64,000 nucleotides of DNA from Pseudomonas sp. RIT409 (GTDB taxonomy: Bacteria > Pseudomonadota > Gammaproteobacteria > Pseudomonadales > Pseudomonadaceae): NCBI RefSeq assembly GCF_003052515.2, contig NZ_QARE02000010.1, positions 124,001 to 188,000 of the forward strand, written 5' to 3'. The position numbers were made by a program, and so were the translations under genes. Of the stretch, positions 51,804 to 62,549 are shown one piece after another (the stretch's first letter is position 1; each line of letters opens with the position of its first letter). Below the pieces are notes generated by a model. The model was not told where the DNA came from. It did not search any database and worked only from the letters and a program-made list of their open reading frames with translations.

Positions 51804-53960
51804 CTAAGGTTTCTTAATTTTTTTTACCCCAATTCCGCTCTGAAAATCCTCAATGATTCTTTTTTCAAACAACCCATCGGCATATCGATTTAATTCAGGA
51901 CCACGCAACCTTTGAATTACAATATCAAGAGATTCATCCTTACCAAAGAGTTTCCTCTGCATTAATCTTTCAGTAATCTCAGTTGGCAAACCATATTCCT
52001 CAAGGGAGGAAAAACTGTCAGGCTGAAATAAATGCTCAATCGAGGCCGCAAAGGGAATGTAGTTGCACCCCCTCAGCCCTCTCGCCGCCAACACAAAGGC
52101 TGCAACATCATTTAAAGCGGAAAGATATTTAGGGTAGTTAAAAGACGCCCATCCGCGTATGAAAGCGAGTACATTCTCAACCGCCTCATCGGCTGCCAAG
52201 CCATACTCCATCTGATTAATAATTTTTTGTTTCCTAAATACCGGGACGCTCTTGAGCTTAAACAAATCCCATATCCACTTCGTCATCATACTGGATGTTC
52301 TCATTGCTGCTCTACGCGCCGACTGAGCACCACCCAGCTTTTCCCAAATTATCTCGGACGACAACCTTAATTCATCATAAGTGGGGCGAGCAATCCAAGA
52401 GCACTGCATAAGAGAGCGGATATCCAACCCACGCAAATACTTGGCTGTATCAATCAAATATTCCGGCTCGATACCCGAGTGAGCCTTCAAAATGGCAACA
52501 GGTAAAAAATTTTGATTTGTGAGCCTCTCAACTTTTCCCTCTAATCCACTCGGCAAATCATCCTTACTCATTTGAAGTAGCAAGCTGCTTGGAGTCGCAT
52601 CAGTAGGGTTGAGTGCGGGTATATCAACGAATGGCAAATCCTCCTCAGGAGGAGCCTCAAATAAGTATACATTCCCGACAAAATGACGAAACATCCGTCC
52701 AGATCGACCTTTGATATTATTAAAAGTAAAAAAGTCCAGAGGCTTCCGATTTAGCTTATTATCGTATATAACGACATTCTTCGCCGCTGTATTTACACCT
52801 TCAATGAGGGTTGAAGTACAGAGCAATATGTTTAACTTACCCTCCTCGAAGGCTCGAACCATGAAGCGCCCTAAAGACCTAGGTAGCCGTCCATGATGGA
52901 TGCCGATGCCGTACTTTAAGCCGACAGAAACCAACCAATCGTGATGGTAGTGTTTAGCAGTCCAATCAGCAGCCTCTATGAGCTCTTCATCACTCGTTTG
53001 CTGGAGTTCTCTATTCTCGAGGTACTCGCTCAATACAGTCCTTGTGCTTGATGGAGATTGACAATAAATCATTGTCTGACCATCTAACCGATCCAGTAGC
53101 CCCGCAAGTGCTAAAGCCTTGTTAGGCTTTTTCTTGACATGATGTAACTCAACAGCAACCGTCTGAAAATTCTCCACAACAAAACTACATTCAACCTTGT
53201 TGTAAACCTCTTCAGGGATAGCCTTTATAGATGGGCCGAGCAGATAAAACTGAGCACCAGTCCTTGATAGCGCCAAAAATGCCTGATTCAGCAGAGTAGC
53301 TCTATCCCCCTCCCCTGATATCGATAACTTGTAGAATTCATCAATCACAAAGAAATCAACAGCAGGAAGCTTGCCCTCAATACTAAGGAAACGTTCTTGA
53401 GTAAGAACAAATATATTACGCTCTTCTATTTTCTGACTTGCAGATGTGACAATTGAGTATCTATCTACAAACCTCGAAACACGCCTCCTAGTTTCTTCCA
53501 CCAACGCCAAGGTCGGCACAATTAAAACTATATTTAAAAAATCCTTAGCCGAGATCAACAAATCCACCAACAGACTTTTACCAAAAGAAGTTGGTGCACT
53601 TAAAATAACTGACTCTCCAGCCATGAGCTTACGCAAAACTTTAGCTTGGGCACTGTGAATGACAAAATCACTCATCTCTCCGTCCGCTCTGTGAGCGGCG
53701 TGCATCATTGCACTTCGCAGAGACAGATCAGATAAACTTTCCACGTAAGGATACAACCCAACCTGCATGGCAAGCTCATCAATTATTTCTCGATAGCCGT
53801 GAGCCAATATGAGTTCGCTATCCAAAGCTCTTATTACTAATTCACGCCCCAACTCAACGTTTTCGACACAAATTTTCGCGATATTTGAAACAAGATGAAA
53901 TGGTGACTCGACTAACCGCTCCCCTTTAAGGGCCTCTCTAACCTCATTAATATCCATCAT
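51804..53960 (-). CDS. hamB: Hachiman defence helicase HamB
   Basis: A 718-residue superfamily-2 helicase. Walker A is SAPTSFGKSLLVDLL (Lys128), motif Ia IVPTLALVEE, motif Ib FVLTQER, motif II FFVIDEFYK (DEFY at 207-210), motif III LLGPSIKA, motif V LCTSTLIEGVNTA and motif VI NNIKGRSGRM (415-422). The C-terminal 250 residues are helical without a named domain. It overlaps hamA by 4 bp (ATGA), the order and coupling found in Hachiman loci. In that system HamB helicase senses abnormal DNA and releases the HamA nuclease. The gene is strikingly AT-rich compared with the chromosome. The related AbpAB pair is a less likely name because the HamA here is short. Confidence 0.87.
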   Translation of the reverse strand: MMDINEVREALKGERLVESPFHLVSNIAKICVENVELGRELVIRALDSELILAHGYREIIDELAMQVGLYPYVESLSDLSLRSAMMHAAHRADGEMSDFVIHSAQAKVLRKLMAGESVILSAPTSFGKSLLVDLLISAKDFLNIVLIVPTLALVEETRRRVSRFVDRYSIVTSASQKIEERNIFVLTQERFLSIEGKLPAVDFFVIDEFYKLSISGEGDRATLLNQAFLALSRTGAQFYLLGPSIKAIPEEVYNKVECSFVVENFQTVAVELHHVKKKPNKALALAGLLDRLDGQTMIYCQSPSSTRTVLSEYLENRELQQTSDEELIEAADWTAKHYHHDWLVSVGLKYGIGIHHGRLPRSLGRFMVRAFEEGKLNILLCTSTLIEGVNTAAKNVVIYDNKLNRKPLDFFTFNNIKGRSGRMFRHFVGNVYLFEAPPEEDLPFVDIPALNPTDATPSSLLLQMSKDDLPSGLEGKVERLTNQNFLPVAILKAHSGIEPEYLIDTAKYLRGLDIRSLMQCSWIARPTYDELRLSSEIIWEKLGGAQSARRAAMRTSSMMTKWIWDLFKLKSVPVFRKQKIINQMEYGLAADEAVENVLAFIRGWASFNYPKYLSALNDVAAFVLAARGLRGCNYIPFAASIEHLFQPDSFSSLEEYGLPTEITERLMQRKLFGKDESLDIVIQRLRGPELNRYADGLFEKRIIEDFQSGIGVKKIKKP

Positions 53961-54826
53961 AATTGAAGTGCCTTCAACCTAGTATCCATGGCAGAAATTA
54001 GCTCTTTCTTATCTTTAAGCGGTATAAGGATCACATGAACCGTAACCGGCAAATCCGAACCAAATTTATCCCGATATTGTTCGCCAAGCTTTTCTCGAAG
54101 ATTTTTATATGCAACAGCCACTTCAGCCTTAAGGCAATTCAAATAATCAGGATTAGATTCGCTAGAACTTTCAACCGCCCGACTATCATAAGTAAGCAGT
54201 ATTGGTATGCAGGCTTTTTTGAAGACTTGATCCAACGAGACATTACTACTGAGTAATTTTTTTAGAGCTTCTGCCTCAGGCCATTCGGGATCAATTTTAT
54301 TTTGAATCAATATAAATTCTGTACGCAAATAATCCGTAGCCAGATGATCAACAATTTCTTTGCACACGTCATATATAGCTCTAGCGATATCATTATAAAA
54401 TTTAGTTTCACCTATCCATAACTCTAATCCATTCTCACCCTTCACTACATGAACAGCATCAAATCCCTTTACCGTTTCATTAGCCGAAGACTTATAATAA
54501 ATCTTACTAACCGCTGGTAACGTTTTATAAACCTGCCTGATTGCTATATGCAAAAAAATCTCACCAAACTCGCCACGCAACCCATACTTCTCGGACTGGT
54601 AAACGATTTTCGCAGCTTTTTTTGTCATGCGGATCGCGTTATAGTGCCCAATCTCTTCCAACTCTGAGTAATTCAAAGCAAATTCCGGAAGCCATTCCAT
54701 TACATGATTTGCTAACTGATCCCTCCGCCACACCCCGCGCTCGAACCCTGCACACAATGCTAGATCATCACCAGCAGCATCAATTTCATGCACGACCAAA
54801 CTAAGAAACTGTTCTGGATGGTTCAT
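53957..54826 (-). CDS. hamA: Hachiman defence nuclease HamA (DUF1837)
   Basis: A 289-residue DUF1837 protein. The family pattern is readable: LRGEFGEIFLHIAIRQ (Glu86/Glu89), IYYKSSANETVKGFDAVHVV (Asp123) and LELWIGETKFYNDIARAIYD (Glu140-X-Lys142), a PD-(D/E)XK-type active site. HamA cleaves DNA when freed by HamB and so aborts phage infection or clears plasmids. The size fits known HamA. The start is ATG at 54826; a 15-codon leader ORF ends overlapping it. GC content is low, as in hamB, pointing to acquisition as a unit. Confidence 0.87.
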   Translation of the reverse strand: MNHPEQFLSLVVHEIDAAGDDLALCAGFERGVWRRDQLANHVMEWLPEFALNYSELEEIGHYNAIRMTKKAAKIVYQSEKYGLRGEFGEIFLHIAIRQVYKTLPAVSKIYYKSSANETVKGFDAVHVVKGENGLELWIGETKFYNDIARAIYDVCKEIVDHLATDYLRTEFILIQNKIDPEWPEAEALKKLLSSNVSLDQVFKKACIPILLTYDSRAVESSSESNPDYLNCLKAEVAVAYKNLREKLGEQYRDKFGSDLPVTVHVILIPLKDKKELISAMDTRLKALQL

Positions 54827-54870
54827 GAGAAATTTCCAGCAAACTTCAGTACGGCTTCCGAATCGTTCAT
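54823..54870 (-). CDS. Possible 15-codon leader ORF coupled to hamA
   Basis: A short frame MNDSEAVLKFAGNFS has a strong ribosome site (AAGGAGTGAGG) directly before its ATG, and its TGA overlaps the hamA ATG (ATGA). The hamA ATG itself has only GGAA upstream. This would couple hamA translation to the leader. It is inferred from the sequence and could be accidental. Confidence 0.42.
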   Translation of the reverse strand: MNDSEAVLKFAGNFS

Positions 54871-54992
54871 CCTCACTCCTTGAATATAAATAACCTAATT
54901 TTCCTAACTATAAGAATGCACGCAATGACTTCTCACATCCGTATCAAAATATAGCTACTCCTTTCGTACACGCTATCTCGCACGCAGGTGGC

Positions 54993-55169
54993 ATGGCAAT
55001 GCCAGAAAGCCAGTATACAGAGCCACGAAAGAAAACCAATGAGCCGAAGGGAGAACAAGCCGAAGGCGTGGCACCTAGCCGATATCTGCCTTTGGTGACG
55101 ACGCATAAAAACGAGCTTGGTAGGCGGGAGTATTGCCGAATAGAATGCACAGCACAGTGCACCACTTAG
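54993..55169 (+). CDS. Possible small ORF at the right end of the element (58 aa)
   Basis: A frame of 58 codons, MAMPESQYTEPRKKTNEPKG then EQAEGVAPSRYLPLVTTHKN, with AGGTGG before the ATG. It is basic and hydrophilic with three late Cys. No family is recognised. It lies in the 415-bp gap between hamA and attR, which otherwise shows an AT-rich hamA promoter area and the TGTCACACTT site near 55184. Confidence 0.35.
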   Translation: MAMPESQYTEPRKKTNEPKGEQAEGVAPSRYLPLVTTHKNELGRREYCRIECTAQCTT

Positions 55170-55241
55170 GTGTACCTAAACGCTGTCACACTTCGAGATT
55201 TTTGAGAGAGAAATCCTTGAGAATTCAAGGACTTAAGAAAT

Positions 55242-55314
55242 GGAGGCAACCCCACCAGCCACACCCCGGCACACAATGTTCCCGCTGTGGCTGCTCCCTT
55301 CCGGGCCTGACCAG
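55242..55314. repeat. Right attachment repeat (attR) within ffs
   Basis: Identical 73-bp copy of 46286-46358, forming the 3' part of the intact ffs gene. It defines the right edge of the element; the native 5' half of ffs continues to the right. Confidence 0.92.
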
Positions 55315-55350
55315 GTTGACGGGTAATCGTTGCGGGGGGACCGATGGGGT
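55242..55350 (-). ncRNA. ffs: 4.5S signal recognition particle RNA
   Basis: On the minus strand the sequence runs ACCCCATCGGTCCCCCCGCA, ACGATTACCCGTCAACCT, then the invariant GGTCAGGCCCGGAAGGGAGC hairpin tip and the descending strand to GGTGGGGTTGCCTCC. ACCCCA pairs with TGGGGT and GGTC with GGCT to close the rod. It binds Ffh and targets membrane proteins to FtsY. A promoter (TTGTAA at 55409-55414, TACAAT at 55387-55392) lies upstream with a leader to be removed. It is the host gene in which the element sits and remains whole after integration. Confidence 0.93.
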
Positions 55351-55386
55351 CACCATAACGACACTCGCCAGTCGGCGAGCCGCGCC

Positions 55387-55414
55387 ATTGTACCGGTCTG
55401 GCGCGAAGTTACAA
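55387..55414 (-). promoter_or_regulatory. Promoter of ffs
   Basis: TTGTAA (-35) and TACAAT (-10) on the minus strand are 16 bp apart and upstream of the SRP RNA. The spacing suggests transcription starts about 30 nt before the mature 5' end, as with 4.5S precursors processed by RNase P. Confidence 0.6.
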
Positions 55415-55490
55415 CCTTTGGCCTGGATAAAAATTCCGAGCCTGCTCAAGCACTTGAATTCAGTGGCTGTCGCCCGGCTGACGGACGCGC

Positions 55491-57296
55491 TCAGCGACCC
55501 AGCGCGCGCAGTTGCCTGACCTTGCTGTTGTGTTCGCCGTTGACCCAGTGTTCCAGCGCGCCAGCGGTCATCGGGCGCGCGATGAGGAAGCCTTGGACTT
55601 CGTGGCAGCCCAGTTGACAGAGGATTTCGTAGACGTCCTCGGTCTCGGCGCCTTCTGCCACGACGCGGTAACCCAAGCGGCGGGCAAGGTCGACGATGGC
55701 CTCGACCAGTCGACGATCTTTTTCGTTGGCGTCGACATTTTCCACCAGCGATTTATCGAGTTTGACGGTGGTCGCGGGCAATTGGCGCAAATAGGTCCAG
55801 TTGCTGTACCCCGTACCGAAGTCATCGATGGCGATGTCGATGTTGAGCGCACGCAAGCGTTCGAGTTGCTCGCGCGTCAGCGCCGGGTTGTCGCACAGCA
55901 CGCTTTCGGTGAATTCCAATTCGAAGCGACCCGGATCCAGGCCACTGATGGCGAGTTGTTCGAACAGCGCATCGCTGAACTGCGAATTGGCCAGGTCAAT
56001 GGCCGACACGTTCATCGCCACCTTGAACGCATAGCCCTGCCGCTGCCAGGCGCGCGCCTGCTCGACGGCATGGCGCAGCACCCACAGGCTCAGGCTGCGG
56101 ATGAGCGCGGTCTTTTCGGCCAGGGGAATGAATTCAGCGGGGCTGATCGGCCCCAGCACGGGGTGCTGCCAGCGCAACAAAGCCTCGACGGTGACGATGC
56201 GCCCGGTGCTCACTTCGAGCCGTGGCTGGAATACCAGTGACAGTTGGTCCGGGCTGCGTACGGCGTCGGCCAGTGAAGCCAGCAGCAAAAACGCCCGCTG
56301 CTGGGCGAAGTCCAGATGCGGTTCGTACCAGCGCCAGCCTTGTGCCTTGCCTCGCGCCTCGTCAGCGGCGCCGACCACCAGCCGGATCCAGTCCTTCTCG
56401 TCACGGCATTCCAGGCCCAGCGGCAGCACGCCGATGCCCAGCTCCATCTGAATGGGGATGTTGCGACACACCAACGGCCGCTGAAAATGTTTGATGAGCC
56501 GGCGAAACAGCATTTCGGCGTGGTCGGGGCTGGTGTGTTGGGTCAGCAGCGCGATCCGAGTCGGGCTGACCTTGTACAGCGCCGTGTCAGCAGGCAATTG
56601 CTCGCGACAAGCATCGACCATGCAGCGCACCAGTTCCTGCGCGAAGCTGTAACCCAACGCCTTGATGAGGCTGTCGAGAAAGACGGGATTGACCATGTCC
56701 AGCGCGACCAGGGCGTAATCGCCTCGATTGGCGAGGGCCAGAATGTCTTCCTCCAGCCGGAGGCGGTTGAACAGGCCAGTGGGCTGGTCGACGTAGCTGG
56801 CATTGCGCAGGTTGTTCAGGCGCTTCATCACCAATTGGCCGTACATTTCCAACATGGTGATGTCGCGCGCATCCAGGGGAGCACGGGGCTGGCTGTCGAT
56901 CACGCAAAGTGTGCCGAGTGCCAAGCCGTCGGAAGTAACCAGCGGCACCCCCGCGTAGAAGCGGATGAAGGGTTCGCCCAGCACCATCGGGTTGTCCATG
57001 AAGCGCGGGTCATGGCGCGCATCAGGCACCTGAAGCACCTCGGCGGACAGAATGGAATAGGCGCAGAAGGAAATCTCGCGGGGGGTCTCTTTCTCGTCGA
57101 GCCCGGTGCCTGCGCGAAACCATTGTCGATGCTCGCTGACGATCGAAACCAGCGCAATTGGCGCGTTGAAATAATGCGCCACCATGTCGACGATGTGATC
57201 GAGCACATCGTCCGACGCAGAGCTCAGTAGCCCCATATGGGTGATCCTGGACAGCCGCGATGCCTCGTTGAACGGAATGGGTGCGCTGTCGGCCAT
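55491..57296 (-). CDS. GAF / degenerate GGDEF / EAL cyclic-di-GMP phosphodiesterase
   Basis: A 601-residue signalling protein, started at MADSAPIPFNEASRLSRITH; an upstream TTG is less likely. A GAF domain (about 25-165) contains IVSEHRQWFRAGTGLDEKET and VPLVTSDGLALGTLCVIDSQ. The GGDEF region (about 170-320) lacks a GG(D/E)EF motif. The EAL domain is complete: VEALLRWQHP, NVSAIDLANSQF, FTESVLCDN, IAIDDFGTGYSNWTYL, KLDKSLVENV, VVAEGAETEDVYEIL and QGFLIARP. It probably hydrolyses c-di-GMP in response to a GAF ligand. It stands next to ffs. Confidence 0.92.
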   Translation of the reverse strand: MADSAPIPFNEASRLSRITHMGLLSSASDDVLDHIVDMVAHYFNAPIALVSIVSEHRQWFRAGTGLDEKETPREISFCAYSILSAEVLQVPDARHDPRFMDNPMVLGEPFIRFYAGVPLVTSDGLALGTLCVIDSQPRAPLDARDITMLEMYGQLVMKRLNNLRNASYVDQPTGLFNRLRLEEDILALANRGDYALVALDMVNPVFLDSLIKALGYSFAQELVRCMVDACREQLPADTALYKVSPTRIALLTQHTSPDHAEMLFRRLIKHFQRPLVCRNIPIQMELGIGVLPLGLECRDEKDWIRLVVGAADEARGKAQGWRWYEPHLDFAQQRAFLLLASLADAVRSPDQLSLVFQPRLEVSTGRIVTVEALLRWQHPVLGPISPAEFIPLAEKTALIRSLSLWVLRHAVEQARAWQRQGYAFKVAMNVSAIDLANSQFSDALFEQLAISGLDPGRFELEFTESVLCDNPALTREQLERLRALNIDIAIDDFGTGYSNWTYLRQLPATTVKLDKSLVENVDANEKDRRLVEAIVDLARRLGYRVVAEGAETEDVYEILCQLGCHEVQGFLIARPMTAGALEHWVNGEHNSKVRQLRALGR

Positions 57297-57461
57297 AACT
57301 GCGGGTCCCTGCAAACTGCTTTCGCCAGTAGTATCAAAACGATATTGCTAGGAAAGTTAGCACCAGTTTCAGCGTCGTGCAGGCGTCGCCAGACCGGCGG
57401 TGATGACCGGCCTGCCGAAACAAAGTTGCAGCGCCCGCACAATCCATTCAAATGAATGAAA

Positions 57462-58628
57462 TTACTGGACTTGCAACACCTCGTCTGCCTTCCCGCCTGC
57501 GCCCTGGATCACCAGATGAATGAAGTGCAGTTTGGTGATGACGTCAGGCGGCAGCACGAACGGATAGAAATCCGGTTGCCCCATCGATCGGGACAGCTCA
57601 TTGAGCATGCCCGCCAGCTCGATCCAGGCATTGACGAAAGCCAGAAACGACGGACCGCCCGGATGCTGCGGATCGTAAAGGGTATGCAATTCGAAAGGCT
57701 GGTAGTCGAGGTCCATGTCACGGGCACTCATTCCCAAGCTCAGCGCCGTGTCGACCGCGTCCATCATATGCAGGTAGTGAGCCCAGGTTTCCGCCCAGTC
57801 TTCCCACGGGTGCATGGTGGCATAGGCGCTGACATAGTGCTGTTGCCAGTCGGCGGGGGCGCCCTGCTGGTAGTGGCGATCGAGCGCCTCGGCATAACTG
57901 GCGCGCTCGTCGCCGAACAGGTTGCGGAAGCCGTCCTGCCAGTAGGTACCCGCGATCAAGCGATCCCAGTAGTAGTGACCCACTTCATGACGGAAATGGC
58001 CGAGGAGCGTGCGATACGGTTCGTGCATCTGGACTCGAACCTTCTCACGGATGGCGTCGTCCGCCTCCTCGACATTAAGGGTGATCAGACCGTTAGCATG
58101 TCCGGTGGTGGGCAGATTGCCCTCCAGATCGACACCGAGAAATTCGAACGCCAGGCCCTTCTCCTCATCGACCGACTTCGGCACCACGGGCAGCCCCAGC
58201 GTGATCAGTTGCGCCACAAGCCGCCGCTTGGCGATTTCGATCTTGCGCCAGCGCTCGGGGTTCTCGGGCACGGACAGATCGGGGATGGTGCGATTCAGGC
58301 TGCACGCCACACAGAAGTCCCCGGCATCGTGCGCTGGAAACAGCCAGTTGCACGCTGCGGCGGTGTCCAGGTTGGCACACCGGCGATAAAGCCCGGCCTG
58401 TGGATCATCGCTCAGGCGCCAAGTGGCGCTGTCCGGGCCAGGATCGAGCGCCGCGATCCGGCTCTGTTCCGGGAGGTAGCCCAACGCTGCCAGACAGGCC
58501 AGGCATTGGCTGTTACGAAAGAATACCGATTGGCCACAACGGCATTGCCAGACTTTGCTGTTGCGCTTGCTGTCCCCGGCGAAAGGCGCCGCGATCCGCG
58601 TGCTGAGCTGCTCGAAGAACTGGAACAT
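57462..58628 (-). CDS. Putative zinc-binding metallopeptidase
   Basis: A 388-residue protein with CAGGAGATCCCC before MFQFFEQLSTRIA. An N-terminal zinc ribbon (WQCRCGQSVFFRNSQCLACL and later CVACSLNRTIPD) precedes the peptidase core. The metal motif HEXXH appears as LLGHFRHEVGHYYWDRLIAG. It belongs to the zinc-binding metallopeptidase family (PF15887-type). Its target is unknown. It lies between ligA and the EAL gene. Confidence 0.9.
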   Translation of the reverse strand: MFQFFEQLSTRIAAPFAGDSKRNSKVWQCRCGQSVFFRNSQCLACLAALGYLPEQSRIAALDPGPDSATWRLSDDPQAGLYRRCANLDTAAACNWLFPAHDAGDFCVACSLNRTIPDLSVPENPERWRKIEIAKRRLVAQLITLGLPVVPKSVDEEKGLAFEFLGVDLEGNLPTTGHANGLITLNVEEADDAIREKVRVQMHEPYRTLLGHFRHEVGHYYWDRLIAGTYWQDGFRNLFGDERASYAEALDRHYQQGAPADWQQHYVSAYATMHPWEDWAETWAHYLHMMDAVDTALSLGMSARDMDLDYQPFELHTLYDPQHPGGPSFLAFVNAWIELAGMLNELSRSMGQPDFYPFVLPPDVITKLHFIHLVIQGAGGKADEVLQVQ

Positions 58629-58837
58629 GGGGATCTCCTGATGGGGGGCTGCAAGCTCTAGATCCTTCGCGCGGGCGGCGGTTCCATGGATTTTCGAAGG
58701 ACGATTACCGACCTCCAGAAGCACAACAGCACGCCTTCGACGGGGCCGCTCGCCCAGCCCCACCGCGGCGTTGGTCGGGGGCTACGGCATCGGGACGACC
58801 GATCACGGTGCCAAGGCCAATCGCCGTAGAGGGCCCG

Positions 58838-61237
<2,400 letters not shown>

Positions 61238-61299
61238 TCATCTGGTATTGCATGACTTTGCAGGAGCGCGCTCCTACAAAGAAAATCTGCGGCGTTCGA

Positions 61300-62157
61300 T
61301 CAGCGACGCTGGGTCAGCGCGCGGCGTTCGAATTCGACGATGCGCTGGCGATAATGCTCAATGGTCTGCGCGGTCATGACACTGCGCTGATCGTCCTTGA
61401 GCTCGCCATTCAATTCATGGGCCAGCTTGCGGGCGGCAGCAACCATGACATCGAACGCCTGCTTGGGATGGCGCGGGCCAGGCAAGCCCAGGAAAAAGCT
61501 GACGGCACGGGTGCTGAAGTGGTCGATGTCGTCCAGATCGAACACGCCGGGCTTGACCGCATTGGCCATCGAGAACAGTACTTCGCCGTTGCCCGCCATG
61601 CTTTCGTGACGGTGGAAGATGTCCATTTCGCCGAACCGCAGGCCGCTTTCCAGAATATTCTGTAACAACGCCGGCCCTTTGAAGCCGCTTTCATCGCGGG
61701 AAATCACGCTGATCACCAGCACCTCTTCCACCGGCACCTGATCTCTCTCTTCGGCGACACGCGGAGCGGCCTTGTCGTCAGGAAAGTCATCGTCGCGGGC
61801 ACTGAACAGGCTTGGGCCGCCGGCCTCCAGGTTCAGATCGCCCTGCTGGGGCTCATCCTTGCGCTTGTTGCGCTTGCTTTCACGTTCGGGACGCTCAGGG
61901 CGTTCGCGGGCGGCACTCAAGGTGGGCAGGTCATGCTCGTCCAGCTGAGGCTCCTTCTGGGTTTCAAGAACCCGTGCAGGGCCCAGCACCTCGGCCGACG
62001 AGCTGTCGTCATCGTCTGGCAGGTTCGAGAAGCTGCGGTCCAGCCTGAATTTCAGCTTGCCTTTGCCGCCCCTCATCCGGCGCCAGCCGTCAAAAAGAAT
62101 ACCGGCAATGACAATAATGCCGATGACGATCAGCCACTCTCGCAGACCGATTTCCAT
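61300..62157 (-). CDS. zipA: Cell division protein ZipA
   Basis: A 285-residue inner-membrane protein. The N-terminal anchor is [20 protein letters not shown]; a charged, Pro/Glu/Arg-rich linker spans about residues 35-135; the C-terminal FtsZ-binding domain includes [31 protein letters not shown] and [20 protein letters not shown]. It tethers FtsZ to the membrane at the septum. It lies between smc and ligA, 101 bp upstream of ligA. Confidence 0.95.
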   Translation of the reverse strand: MEIGLREWLIVIGIIVIAGILFDGWRRMRGGKGKLKFRLDRSFSNLPDDDDSSSAEVLGPARVLETQKEPQLDEHDLPTLSAARERPERPERESKRNKRKDEPQQGDLNLEAGGPSLFSARDDDFPDDKAAPRVAEERDQVPVEEVLVISVISRDESGFKGPALLQNILESGLRFGEMDIFHRHESMAGNGEVLFSMANAVKPGVFDLDDIDHFSTRAVSFFLGLPGPRHPKQAFDVMVAAARKLAHELNGELKDDQRSVMTAQTIEHYRQRIVEFERRALTQRR

Positions 62158-62549
62158 GTAATCCCGTGCCTCTACTGAAAATTCTGAAAATTAAGGGCTT
62201 AAACCCCTTTAAAACGTGGAGCCAACTCTCTGTTCTGAATGGCCTTTTACCCACGCAAACGAAAAAAGTGGACATTAAGCTAGCACGACCAAAGGCAACT
62301 TTACACCGTCAGTTACTTCAGGCATGTCGCATGCCTGTGTCAGGCAGTGCGCGTGTTTTCTGTACCGAGCCTTCAATGCCCCACTTTCCCCTTGTCAATT
62401 CGTCCGAACCCGAATGGGCCAATATGTCGATGGGATAGCCCATCAATCGTAGGTACCGCTGTCAGCGGGCAGGCCGTGCCGTAATTCAAGGCGATCCCAC
62501 CGAGCATTCCTTCCGCCTTTCAGCGTCACTCCCATTCAGACCGGTTCAG
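62158..62549. other. 392-bp gap between smc and zipA, nothing identified
   Basis: No ORF is supported. Some short dyads occur (for example near 62320-62350, GCATGTCGCATGC), but no clear terminator or RNA gene. A promoter for zipA-ligA is likely in the AT-rich stretch just upstream of zipA (62170-62230). Confidence 0.5.

Larger units (their letters stand above)
46286..55314. mobile_element. 9-kb integrative element in ffs carrying Hachiman
   Basis: Bounded by perfect 73-bp repeats of ffs, with a tyrosine integrase reading away from attL just inside. Inside are a 239-aa unknown protein, two small envelope proteins, an XRE regulator, a serine recombinase and the hamAB defence pair. Base composition is lower in GC than the chromosome and very low across hamAB. 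No conjugation, capsid or replication genes are recognised, so it probably depends on other elements for transfer. One copy of the repeat plus the interior is 8,956 bp. Confidence 0.88.

Noticed and set aside
51804..54826. AbpAB or a generic DNA-repair helicase-nuclease instead of Hachiman
   Set aside because: The short DUF1837 protein first, helicase second, and the E/D/ExK pattern fit HamAB best; AbpA proteins are longer.
46286..55314. Whole region as a prophage or satellite
   Set aside because: There is an integrase and XRE gene but no capsid, packaging, tail, replication or lysis gene; integrative island is the safer name.
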